DNA from: Micavibrio sp. UBA6145
Lineage (GTDB): Bacteria; Pseudomonadota; Alphaproteobacteria; Micavibrionales; UBA1664
Direction: 5' to 3'
NCBI GenBank assembly: GCA_002423205.1
Contig: DIUZ01000026.1
Span: 535,366 to 599,365 of the forward strand
DNA: 64,000 nucleotides
The notes under the pieces are model-generated. The model saw only the letters and a program-made list of their open reading frames with translations, ran no database searches and was not told the DNA's origin. The first letter of the stretch is position 1, and every line of letters starts with the position of its first letter. The translations under genes and the position numbers were made by a program. Positions 7,369-15,117 of this stretch are shown piece by piece.

Positions 7369-8793
7369 ATGACAGCCGAAACCAACTTCCTCGACCACGT
7401 TCAACAGCTTCTCGCCGCCCGTAAATACAACGAGGTGGAGCACATTGCCCTGACCAAACTGGCCAATGAGCGTGAAAATTCATGGGTCTTAAAGGTCTTA
7501 AGCTCGCTGTACCGCTCGACCAAGCGTTTCGAAGCCGCCGAGGCGATCTGCAAGCGCGCGCTTGCCAATGATGCGCTGGACGCTGCCACCCACACCAATT
7601 ACGGCAACCTGCTGGTCGATATGGACCGCATGGACGACGCCCTGCATCACACCGCCATGGCCGTGAAGCTTGAACCGTCAAGCGAGCGGTATCTGTACAA
7701 TCACGCCGTCGCCCTGCGTCAGGCCAGTAAATTTGAAGAGGCGGAGAAAGCCTATCTCGAACTGATCCGCCGCGCGCCGGACAACATGGAATATCACCTC
7801 GCGCTCGGTTTCATTAACCTGTACATGCGCAAGCTGGACAAGGGTTGGGAAGGGTATGCAACCCGCATCCACAACAAGGACCTGGCCTACTTAAAAAAAA
7901 TCAAAGCGCCCGAATGGAAGGGCGAACCGGATACAAAGAACAAGACGCTTCTGGTGCTCGGCGAACAGGGCTTTGGCGATACGATCATGATCGCGCGTTT
8001 CATCCCTGCGCTTGCCAAAAAATTCAAGAAGGTGGGCTTTGTCTGCAAGCAACCACTTCACCGCCTGTTTGCCGATCTGCCGGCTGAAATCATTCTGGAA
8101 GATAAGGCCAATTTTCCACAGACCTATGATTACCACCTTCCGCTGATGTCGATCCCGCCGCTGATCGAAAAAGACTGGCTGAAATGGCCTGAAGCGCCGC
8201 CGCTGAACATTCCGCCGGCCTCCAAAAAGAAATTCAGCGGTGACTACCACAAGCACGGCGAACGCCTGCGTGTGGGGATTGTCTGGTCGGGCAGCACGAC
8301 GTTTACCTACAATGATAAACGCGCGGTCTCGCTCAGGCGTTTTCACGAACTGGCCTCGCGCGTGCCTGAGGTACAATTCTTCAGCTTCCAGAAGGGCCCG
8401 CCGGAAAAAGAACTGATCAATTTCGGCATGGGCACCATCGTGCCCGCGGGTCCTGAATTCGAAGATTTTGCAGACACAGCCGCTGCCGCAAAACACATGG
8501 ATCTGGTCATGATGACGGATTCGTCCGTCGCGCATTTATGCGGGTCGATTGGTGTGCCGCTGCTTAACCTTGTGCATACGCTGCCCTACTGGCTGTATTA
8601 CCCCGCCGGCCCGAAAGTGCCGATGTACCCGTCATGGCGCATGCTGTGGCAGAAAAAGGAAGGCGACTGGGACCCCGTTTTTGACAAGGCCACGCTTATC
8701 CTCGAAGCCCTGGTCAAGGCCCGCGCCAAGGGCAAGCTGTCCCACGAAGACGTGCTTAAAGTCATCGACAAGACAATGAAAAAAGCGGCCTAA
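7369..8793 (+). CDS. TPR-repeat protein fused to a GT9-like glycosyltransferase domain
   Basis: The 474-residue product begins with about four tetratricopeptide repeats (residues 1-165; for example YNEVEHIALTKLANE and FEEAEKAYLELIRRAPDN). After these comes a GT-B fold domain resembling heptosyltransferase/GT9 proteins, with GEQGFGDTIMIARF, VGIVWSG and the nucleotide-sugar-site segment MMTDSSVAHLCGSIGVPL. Such fusions are thought to glycosylate surface or flagellar components; the acceptor here is unknown. No signal peptide, so cytoplasmic. It is divergent from rlmB (65 bases apart), and its stop overlaps that of the convergent beta-lactamase. No clear ribosome-binding site; TATCAT lies eight bases before the ATG. 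Confidence 0.82.
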   Translation: MTAETNFLDHVQQLLAARKYNEVEHIALTKLANERENSWVLKVLSSLYRSTKRFEAAEAICKRALANDALDAATHTNYGNLLVDMDRMDDALHHTAMAVKLEPSSERYLYNHAVALRQASKFEEAEKAYLELIRRAPDNMEYHLALGFINLYMRKLDKGWEGYATRIHNKDLAYLKKIKAPEWKGEPDTKNKTLLVLGEQGFGDTIMIARFIPALAKKFKKVGFVCKQPLHRLFADLPAEIILEDKANFPQTYDYHLPLMSIPPLIEKDWLKWPEAPPLNIPPASKKKFSGDYHKHGERLRVGIVWSGSTTFTYNDKRAVSLRRFHELASRVPEVQFFSFQKGPPEKELINFGMGTIVPAGPEFEDFADTAAAAKHMDLVMMTDSSVAHLCGSIGVPLLNLVHTLPYWLYYPAGPKVPMYPSWRMLWQKKEGDWDPVFDKATLILEALVKARAKGKLSHEDVLKVIDKTMKKAA

Positions 8794-9533
8794 AACGCAC
8801 TCAGAAACATCTCGCGCGCCTGTGGGCCTGCGGGTTTCTCAGGGTCGTACGCAACAAAGACCAGCTTTGCGAAAATGACGCGCACGCCGTCCTTGTCGGC
8901 CCAGCCGACAAACCATCCCTGCGCGGTTTTGCCGTCAGGCAGGCGGCCGCTGCTCCCCGTTTTACCATGCACGGTCCACCCGGATGTGCTGGTGAATTCA
9001 GGTATGATGGCGCGCGTCATGCCATACGCGTTGTAATGAACGCCCAGTTTCTGGTCGAAGATCCTGCGGATGAAATCGACCTGTTCGACCGGTGAAATCA
9101 TAAGCGACGTGAACAGCCATGCCTCGGTCAGGCCGCCGGATAAATCTTTGTTGCCGTAGTTGAACTGGTCGACATATTTCTGGAACGTCGCCATGCCCAT
9201 GAGCGTGGTCAGTTTCTGCGAATACCATACGACCGAGTTTTTTTCCCAGCTGGCCGGGTCGGTGGTTTGTTTGTCATCCGGCTTGTTGACGGTAAAGCCG
9301 GGCTCAAACGACCAGGCCGGGTTGCGCTGGTCGATCAGGATGCGCGCGTCATAACCCATAAGCGCCAGCGGAATTTTAAAGGTCGATGCCGGCGGGCGGC
9401 GTGTCTCGCAATCACCGTCTTTCTGGACGATGTCACCCTTGGGGTAGCCGACAATCAGGGTGCAGCCCTGTTCGCCGGCATGTGCTGTGAAAGGCATGGC
9501 GAGGAAAGCGAGCAGCAGAAAAACACGAAACAT
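8790..9533 (-). CDS. Class D (OXA-type) beta-lactamase
   Basis: Secreted serine hydrolase that opens beta-lactam rings in the periplasm. The 247-residue product has a signal peptide (cleavage likely after AHA, residue 19) and all class D signatures: STFK with nucleophile S50 and the carbamylated lysine K53, S-V-V at 100-102, YGN at 126-128, the omega-loop tryptophan W139 in EAWLF, and KTG at 191-193. Length is normal. It is chromosomal, with no integron or transposase nearby, so it is probably an intrinsic enzyme. A BlaR-type sensor domain seems excluded by size. AAAGGG eight bases before the ATG supports the start. The stop overlaps the convergent TPR gene by three bases. Confidence 0.92.
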   Translation of the reverse strand: MFRVFLLLAFLAMPFTAHAGEQGCTLIVGYPKGDIVQKDGDCETRRPPASTFKIPLALMGYDARILIDQRNPAWSFEPGFTVNKPDDKQTTDPASWEKNSVVWYSQKLTTLMGMATFQKYVDQFNYGNKDLSGGLTEAWLFTSLMISPVEQVDFIRRIFDQKLGVHYNAYGMTRAIIPEFTSTSGWTVHGKTGSSGRLPDGKTAQGWFVGWADKDGVRVIFAKLVFVAYDPEKPAGPQAREMFLSAF

Positions 9534-9554
9534 GAAACGGACCCTTTATAATTG

Positions 9555-9569
9555 AATACCATCGGTATT
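9555..9569. promoter_or_regulatory. Short palindrome upstream of the beta-lactamase gene
   Basis: AATACC, a three-base centre and GGTATT form a perfect dyad about 22 bases upstream of the beta-lactamase start, just beyond a TATAAA-like -10 region. It could be an operator. No regulator gene is adjacent, so this is tentative. Confidence 0.25.
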
Positions 9570-9715
9570 GTACCATTTACCCCGGTCATCAGAAGAGAGT
9601 GCGAAGCAATATAAAATCCCATAAAAAATTTGCTTTTTGGGCGTCATTTCCCTAACTTAACGCATGACGCAAGACCCTTACTGCGTGTGTCTTAACCACA
9701 GCAAGGAGCCATGCC

Positions 9716-10012
9716 ATGGGCCTCAAAACTTTAGTAACCTTCGCTATCGCCGCCGGTGCCGTTGTCTACGGCGCCAAAGAAACAAAATCCCAGGTTTTTT
9801 ATCAATGTGATGGCAAGTTCGGTCATGTCGAACTTGTTAATCCCAATCGCTATAGCGGGCACACAAACCTGCACATCGCCATGACGTTGCCGGATGGCCG
9901 TACACGCCGTTACGAGACACCGCGTCCTCCCGAACCGCAATTGCTGATCGACGGGGTGACGCAGCTATGCCGTACCGGCAAGCCGGCCACGGGGCTGCGT
10001 CTGAGAAGCTGA
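9716..10012 (+). CDS. Small exported or membrane-anchored hypothetical protein
   Basis: A 98-residue protein I do not recognise. Residues 4-20 are hydrophobic (LVTFAIAAGAVVYGAKE) and may be a signal peptide or anchor. The rest is polar with two cysteines (FYQCDGKF and QLCRTGK) that could form a disulfide in the periplasm. AAGGAG seven bases before the ATG strongly supports translation. It is a lone gene between the divergent beta-lactamase and tRNA-Tyr on the minus strand. Confidence 0.65.
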   Translation: MGLKTLVTFAIAAGAVVYGAKETKSQVFYQCDGKFGHVELVNPNRYSGHTNLHIAMTLPDGRTRRYETPRPPEPQLLIDGVTQLCRTGKPATGLRLRS

Positions 10013-10038
10013 TGGTACAAATAGGGGATTAAAAAAAG

Positions 10039-10124
10039 TGGTGGAGGGAGAAGGATTTGAACCTTCGTAGTCCGAGGACGCCAAATTTACAGTCTGGTGC
10101 GATTGACCGCTCCGCCATCCCTCC
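10039..10124 (-). tRNA. tRNA-Tyr (GTA)
   Basis: An 86-base class II tRNA with its CCA end encoded. The acceptor stem GGAGGGA pairs with TCCCTCC. The anticodon loop reads CTGTAAA with anticodon GTA. A long variable arm follows, as expected for tRNA-Tyr, and the T loop is TTCAAAT. A run of seven T residues follows the CCA and probably ends transcription. TTGACA about 40 bases upstream is a candidate -35 element. Confidence 0.97.
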
Positions 10125-10209
10125 ACGGGTGAATCTGCGGGCATAAGAAACGAGATTTGACCCCCTTGTGTCAATACCAAAGGCGGGAATCTTGTGCTAA
10201 GACCGTAAG

Positions 10210-11130
10210 ATGTCTCAGGAAACCGCCAAAAAAACCGTTTTACGCGTCGCCGTGGCCGCCATGGCCGTGTCCGGGATCCTCTCCGCGGCCAAAGGTGCAG
10301 CCTGGCTGACCGGCGGATCTGAGGCCATGCTGGCCTCTCTGGTCGATTCCCTGACGGATTTTGGGGTTGCGGTCAGCAGTTTCTTCGCCATGCGCTATGC
10401 GCTCCAGCCCGCCGATGAAGACCATCGCTACGGCCATGGCAAGGCCGAAGGCATCGCAGCCCTGGTCCAGGCCGCCTTTATCGCCGGGTCATGCCTGTTC
10501 GTCTTCCTGCAATCCGCCTATGCATTTTTTAATCCCGTCATTCCGACCCAGATCGGCCTTTCCATCGCGGTGCAGGTGTTTGGCATCATCATCACGATTA
10601 TGCTGACCCAGTTTCAGCGTCGTGCCATTCAGGCAACGGGCTCGCTCGCGATTGAAGCCAACGCCGCACAATATACGGCCGACGCCGCCGTCAGTGCCGG
10701 TATTATTGTAAGCCTGCTGGCAGGAAAACACCTGAACTGGTACTGGATCGACCCTGTCACTGCCATCTGCGTGGCGATCTGGCTGTTGTTAAGCGCGCGC
10801 GAAATCGGCACCAAGGCCATCAACATGCTACTCGACCGCGAGCTGGACGACAAAACACGCCAGGACATTATGACGATCATCCGTTCCACGCCGGGTGTTG
10901 AGGGCCTGCATGATTTCCGTACCCGAAAAAGCGGCATGAACATTCACGTATCATTCGATATCGAGGTGGACCCCAAGCTGACACTGGAGGTCGCACACGA
11001 CATCTCCCGCGCGGTGGAGGCTGGGATTATCGCGAAATACAGGAACGCCGAGGTGATGATCCATCTCGACCCCGTCGGCGATATCACGGATTCGCGTCAT
11101 CACAAGATAAAGGAATTCCATGCCCGCTGA
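10210..11130 (+). CDS. Cation diffusion facilitator (FieF-like) metal exporter
   Basis: Inner-membrane proton-coupled exporter of divalent metals. The 306-residue product has six predicted membrane helices and a C-terminal cytoplasmic metal-binding domain (HDFRTRKSG, EVAHDIS, MIHLDP). The first half of the transport site, D46xxxD50 in LVDSLTD, is conserved, and HGHGKAE matches FieF. In the fifth helix the FieF pattern HxxxD reads Q154xxxD158 (AAQYTAD), so the histidine ligand is lost and metal preference may differ from Fe/Zn. It is the first gene of a four-gene overlapping operon; the next gene begins 11 bases before its end. Confidence 0.9.
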   Translation: MSQETAKKTVLRVAVAAMAVSGILSAAKGAAWLTGGSEAMLASLVDSLTDFGVAVSSFFAMRYALQPADEDHRYGHGKAEGIAALVQAAFIAGSCLFVFLQSAYAFFNPVIPTQIGLSIAVQVFGIIITIMLTQFQRRAIQATGSLAIEANAAQYTADAAVSAGIIVSLLAGKHLNWYWIDPVTAICVAIWLLLSAREIGTKAINMLLDRELDDKTRQDIMTIIRSTPGVEGLHDFRTRKSGMNIHVSFDIEVDPKLTLEVAHDISRAVEAGIIAKYRNAEVMIHLDPVGDITDSRHHKIKEFHAR

Positions 11131-12094
11131 ACCCACCGTCTTTCTGGGTGATTTTGGCGGTACGCATCTGCGCCTGGCGATACGCGGGGATCAGGGGCCG
11201 TCGCAGATCGAAGTCTACAAAGTGGCCGAATGGTCGGGAATCGGCGATGTCCTGCGCGATTACGCGCTCAGAACCGGCACGCATTATAAAGACGCATCGC
11301 TTTATCTTTCCCATACCGGCCACATTGTCGATGGCGGTCTGACCCTGCATTACAAGGAAACCAGGCCATGGTCTTTCCGTCTTGAAGATGTGCGCGCCGA
11401 ATTCGCGCTCGCGCGTCTCGACGCCGTCAATGATCTCAAGGCCGCCGCATATGCTGTACTGCATACCGGCGTTGATGTGTTTGAACCCCTGCGCACCGGC
11501 ATTGACGACGGTAGTAATGCGCTTGTACTGGGTCTCGGCACTGGCATCGGTCATGCCTATCTTGATCGCCGCGCGCGTATCAGCACGGAAACCTATGGTG
11601 GGCATTTCCCTGCCACTACCGTGACCGAACGCCAGCGTGCGCTGGCCGATATCATTCGTGCCGGTCTTGCAACCGGCCGCAGCTTCATTGCCGAGGATAT
11701 TTTGTCAGGTGAAGGCCTGATGCGACTGTACCGTGCGATGGCCGCCTACACCAAAACGCAAGCGCAGGCGAAAACCGTGCACGACCTGATCCCGCTTAAG
11801 GATGTCGATCCGCTGGTACGCATGTCGACATCTGCCTTCTGCGAATTTCTGGGCATTCATGCCAACATCCTGTGCACGGCCCCGCATGCCTATGGCGGCA
11901 TCTATCTGTGCGGTGGTCTGTTTGATCGTCTTATGGATGCGGACCTGTTCGATTTTGACGCCTTCACCGCCAATCTGCACCAGAATATGGTGCCGGTGGT
12001 CGCGCACTCGCTTGAAAACGCGCCCATTTTCGCCGCCAAGGTGGAGCATGCCAGCCTTTACGGTCTGGACGTTTACGCCGGGGCCATCGTATGA
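11120..12094 (+). CDS. glk: Glucokinase-family sugar kinase with altered substrate residue
   Basis: Would phosphorylate glucose with ATP at the entry to glycolysis; pgi is also in this window. The 324-residue product has the phosphate loop LGDFGGTHLRLA (residues 9-20), the catalytic ND pair in AVNDLKAAAYA (about 103-104), the adenosine motif LGLGTGIGHA and E192 in FIAEDILSG. Where bacterial glucokinases carry EGGH, this protein has Y159-G-G-H, so the glutamate that contacts the sugar is Tyr. It may be a poor glucokinase or use another substrate. AAGGAA precedes the ATG. The start overlaps the CDF gene by 11 bases and the stop overlaps the next gene as ATGA. Confidence 0.82.
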   Translation: MPAEPTVFLGDFGGTHLRLAIRGDQGPSQIEVYKVAEWSGIGDVLRDYALRTGTHYKDASLYLSHTGHIVDGGLTLHYKETRPWSFRLEDVRAEFALARLDAVNDLKAAAYAVLHTGVDVFEPLRTGIDDGSNALVLGLGTGIGHAYLDRRARISTETYGGHFPATTVTERQRALADIIRAGLATGRSFIAEDILSGEGLMRLYRAMAAYTKTQAQAKTVHDLIPLKDVDPLVRMSTSAFCEFLGIHANILCTAPHAYGGIYLCGGLFDRLMDADLFDFDAFTANLHQNMVPVVAHSLENAPIFAAKVEHASLYGLDVYAGAIV

Positions 12095-12879
12095 CCGCGC
12101 GGCACGCCTATCTCACCATCGATGATACGCCAAACGCCCTGAGCGATGGGTTTCTGGACGCGCTGCAAAAACGCAATGTGCCTGCCATCATATTTTGTCG
12201 TGGCGATATGATGGACCAGTACCCGGACACGGTTGTGCGCGCCATCCGCAACGGCTTCGTCATCGGCAATCACGGATACCATCACACGCGCGCGACCAAA
12301 CTCGGTTTTGAAGCCGCGTGCAACAACATCATGCGTGCCGACGCACTGATCGAAAACGCATATCGGAACGCGGGTGTTGCCCGCCCCGGTAAATATTACC
12401 GCTTTGCCTATATGGACCGCGGCATGGGCGCCTGGTTTGTTGAGCCCGCCTCCGTCCCTGCGCGGCATTATGATTACGTATCGTCCATGATATCGACCGG
12501 TTTGGGCAATAACCCGCTGGATCTGCCGAATGCGGCGCAAATTGAAACCAAAAACGCCCTTCAGGCGTTCTTAAAGGCGAATGGATATACGAAAGTGCCG
12601 TTCCGGAACATTAACCACGAATTCTTCACACAAAGCGAAATGGCCACCGCGGTTGACGCCATGTTCACATTTTCCACATCGGACTGGGCGATGACCGAGC
12701 GTCACCGCGACAAGGGCATTGATGTCAAAGCACTCATCGACAACGACCCGCATCTGGCGCGTACCGACACATCGCATATCGTGCTCGCCCACGATCAGGC
12801 TGAAATTCACGGCGTGACCATTGCCCTGGTTGACCATATGATATCCAAAGGTTTCAAATTCGAGGCATTGCATTCATGA
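12091..12879 (+). CDS. Polysaccharide deacetylase (NodB-like) family protein
   Basis: Carbohydrate esterase 4-type fold that removes N- or O-acetyl groups from glycans with a metal ion. The 262-residue protein shows the catalytic motif TIDD (D11, D12), the metal-binding HxxxH pattern in NHGYHH (H61 and H65) and a degenerate third motif YRFAY. No signal peptide is present, so unlike cell-wall deacetylases it should act in the cytoplasm on a soluble sugar. The gene overlaps both neighbours as ATGA, indicating translational coupling in the CDF-kinase-deacetylase-SAM hydrolase operon. Substrate unknown. Confidence 0.75.
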   Translation: MTARHAYLTIDDTPNALSDGFLDALQKRNVPAIIFCRGDMMDQYPDTVVRAIRNGFVIGNHGYHHTRATKLGFEAACNNIMRADALIENAYRNAGVARPGKYYRFAYMDRGMGAWFVEPASVPARHYDYVSSMISTGLGNNPLDLPNAAQIETKNALQAFLKANGYTKVPFRNINHEFFTQSEMATAVDAMFTFSTSDWAMTERHRDKGIDVKALIDNDPHLARTDTSHIVLAHDQAEIHGVTIALVDHMISKGFKFEALHS

Positions 12880-13673
12880 AAAATCGTACGCTCGTCACTG
12901 TCATTGCCGATTACGGCGATCTGGCCGATCTCGCCTTCGCCGAAGTGCGCGAACGCCTTTACGCAGAATTGAACGACGATAAATTCGTTCTCGAAACCGT
13001 GGCTGTTTCCGCTTTTGATACCGTGGCCACCGGCTTTGTGCTGGCGCAGCTCGCCGTCAATTCGCGCCTTGGCGACCGCCATAAATTCTACGTGAATACC
13101 GCGCCCCGCAAGGACGATCTCGCGCCCCGCGCCAAAAACGCGGGCGAGGGGCTGGCCTACGTCAAACTCAATAACGGCGTTGAAATTGTTGCTGTTAATT
13201 CCGGTTACTCACTGTCCTTCGTGAAGGAAGCCGCCGAACAGATGAAAATTCTCGATGTCTCCGCCGAAGGCTCGCAATTCCGCTCCCGCGATGTATTCCC
13301 GCCCGCTTTCGCCAAAGTCGCGCGCGGTGATTACAGCCATCTGCGCGAAGACATTGCCGATCTGCCCGACATGCCGACCGAATGCGTCTGTTACACCGAC
13401 GGCTACGGTAACCTTAAAACCTCCGTCGACCTCAAGGCGCTGGACGCACATAAGGGCCGGGACGTGATCGTTACGATCAACGGGGTTGAAGAAAAGGCGA
13501 CCGTTGCCGACGGTATTTTCGCGGTCAAGGACGGCCAGTTTGTACTCTCCGCCGGCTCCAGCGGCTGGAACGGCCGGCGCATGACCGAAATCGTCCGCCG
13601 CGGCGGCAACGCCGCCAAACACTTCGGCAGCCCCGAAGGCGGCGCAAAGATTGAATGGCGCCCCGCAACCTGA
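12876..13673 (+). CDS. SAM hydrolase / SAM hydroxide adenosyltransferase-like protein (divergent DUF62 fold)
   Basis: Relatives split S-adenosylmethionine into adenosine and methionine, or are chlorinases and fluorinases. The 265-residue protein has an N-terminal segment VTVIADYGDLADLAF in place of the canonical TDFG start and a conserved core NTAPRKDD, GEGLAYVKLNNGVEIVAVNSGYSLSF and GSQFRSRDVFPPAF. The usual VDPGVG motif is absent, so activity on SAM is uncertain. It belongs to a recognisable but uncharacterised subgroup. Last gene of the four-gene operon, overlapping the deacetylase as ATGA. The island scar starts just downstream. Confidence 0.65.
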   Translation: MKNRTLVTVIADYGDLADLAFAEVRERLYAELNDDKFVLETVAVSAFDTVATGFVLAQLAVNSRLGDRHKFYVNTAPRKDDLAPRAKNAGEGLAYVKLNNGVEIVAVNSGYSLSFVKEAAEQMKILDVSAEGSQFRSRDVFPPAFAKVARGDYSHLREDIADLPDMPTECVCYTDGYGNLKTSVDLKALDAHKGRDVIVTINGVEEKATVADGIFAVKDGQFVLSAGSSGWNGRRMTEIVRRGGNAAKHFGSPEGGAKIEWRPAT

Positions 13674-13702
13674 TAGAACAGATTTTACGCTAAATATCGC
13701 GG

Positions 13703-14071
13703 GTGTATCATCCCGGTTATACGCTAGTAGAAAAACTTCAAGCCATCTCGACTAAATTTCGGAAGCAGCAAGAGTCAGGCCAGTTTCATGTCAACTTCAT
13801 GCGACATTATTACGATGTCTATTGTTTGTTACAGCACCCGATGGTTCAATCGTTTGTAGGAACTTCAGCGTATGTGAAGCATAAAGAAGAGCGTTTCAGG
13901 AATGGTGATGAACATGACATCACAAGCAACGAAGCTTTTCTGCTAACTGATTTAGCGGTGCGTAAGGGCTATGAGCAGGAGTATCAAAAACTGTCCGCGT
14001 TGTGTTACGGAGATTTACCAAAGTTCGAAGATGTGTTGAAGGTTATCAGTGAATGGTCAGCAAAGCTTTGA
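13703..14071 (+). pseudogene. 3' remnant of an AbiEii/AbiGii nucleotidyltransferase toxin gene
   Basis: The 122 residues readable here match the C-terminal third of AbiEii family toxins (type IV toxin-antitoxin or abortive phage infection systems): HPGYTLVEKLQAIS, FMRHYYDVYCLLQ, a KHKEERFR segment, and SNEAFLLTDLA. Full proteins are about 300 residues or more with an N-terminal nucleotidyltransferase domain carrying GS and DxD motifs; none of that is present. A stop codon lies four codons upstream in frame, so homology begins almost exactly at the end of the preceding operon. The only start is a GTG with no ribosome-binding site. No AbiEi antitoxin is nearby. Base composition is more AT-rich than the flanks. 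A decayed relic of an imported island. Confidence 0.8.
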
Positions 14072-14220
14072 GTGGTGCTATGACAGTTCGAATGCCGTGC
14101 GCACTTGGTTTTTTTGAGGGTATGTTTGGGGGTACAAAACCAGCTTATTTAGGGGTATGTACCAAACTCAATCAATTAGTTGCTTTCGGAGTGTGTACCC
14201 CTTCACCCGCTCCAGCCCTC
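14072..14220. repeat. AT-rich scar with repeated GGGGTAY motifs
   Basis: No gene is visible. The stretch carries GAGGGTATG, GGGGGTACA and AGGGGTATG in direct orientation within about 50 bases, then GTGTACCCC in inverse orientation. Such spaced GGGGTAT motifs resemble the arm-type sites next to P4-like tyrosine integrase genes. Together with the AbiEii fragment this suggests the edge of a lost integrative element. No integrase gene remains. Confidence 0.4.
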
Positions 14221-15117
14221 TCACCTAAAATTCCCCGGCAATGAATTGTGTACATGCGTGGCCGCAATGGCGGCGTGGCCGAAGGCTACGGATATCTGGT
14301 GTAGTTCGGTGGAAAGATCACCGATGGCATAGAGGCCCGGTACATTCGTTTCATGATGGTCAGATGTGATGACACAGCCGCTGTCGGTGTGTGCGACGTC
14401 TATGTGCTGCGCGAGTTCCGAACGCACATAAGCACCCATCGCCGGATAAATCGTGTCGAATGTCAGCACTGTGCCGTCATGCAGATGTGCCTCGATTTTA
14501 TCGCCGCTCGGCGCAAGATCGGCCAGCGTACTTTTTGGCGCAGCGATATCGGCGTCGTTCAGTAACGCGCATTCTTCTGTCGTCAGGCGGAAATCTTTTT
14601 CCAGTGGCAACAGGGTGATATCGCGGCTATAGGTGCGCATGAACAGCGCCTTGCGCACCGCAGTCTTGGCGGGTCCGACAATACCGATGCGCTGGTCAAT
14701 CGTCTCGTAAGCATCACAGATCGGGCAGAAACGAACCGCGCCCTTGTAAATGAATTCCGGCATGCGCGGCAGATTGGGTTTGATGTCGACAATGCCGGTG
14801 GCCAAAATGACGCGCGGCGCGCTGATGGTCATGCCGTCGTCCAGCGTAGCCGTGAAGCCGGGCTCAAGACGCACAACACGCCCCGCCTGCCGGATGACGC
14901 TGTATTCATCCGCCTGCGTGCGCAAATTTTGGAGAATGGTTTCACCCGGTATGCCGTCCGCCGCGCCCGGGTAATTATGTGACACCGGAATAAGGGATGC
15001 GCGGCTGCTGCCCGCATCCACCACCATGACGCGGCGCATGGACCGCGCCAGATACACCGAAGCCATGAGACCGGCAGGACCGCCGCCGATGATCAGGCAG
15101 TCAAGATCCGCGCTCAT
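14221..15117 (-). CDS. FAD/NAD(P)-dependent oxidoreductase, thioredoxin-reductase-like
   Basis: A 298-residue flavoprotein of the TrxB fold. The FAD-binding motif IIGGGPAGL is at residues 9-17, the redox-active CPIC motif at about 130, and the second FAD motif GLYAIGDLS near the C-terminus. The NADPH motif is degenerate (GIVGPAKTAV instead of GxGxxA). This pattern fits the thioredoxin-reductase-like family whose partner is not always thioredoxin; true TrxB usually has CATCD. Its start overlaps the stop of the upstream yihY-like gene as ATGA, so both are co-transcribed. Cytoplasmic. Confidence 0.82.
   Translation of the reverse strand: MSADLDCLIIGGGPAGLMASVYLARSMRRVMVVDAGSSRASLIPVSHNYPGAADGIPGETILQNLRTQADEYSVIRQAGRVVRLEPGFTATLDDGMTISAPRVILATGIVDIKPNLPRMPEFIYKGAVRFCPICDAYETIDQRIGIVGPAKTAVRKALFMRTYSRDITLLPLEKDFRLTTEECALLNDADIAAPKSTLADLAPSGDKIEAHLHDGTVLTFDTIYPAMGAYVRSELAQHIDVAHTDSGCVITSDHHETNVPGLYAIGDLSTELHQISVAFGHAAIAATHVHNSLPGNFR

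Noticed and set aside
13703..14071. Intact small toxin gene
   Set aside because: It aligns only with the C-terminal third of AbiEii and lacks the nucleotidyltransferase domain, an antitoxin partner and a ribosome-binding site.
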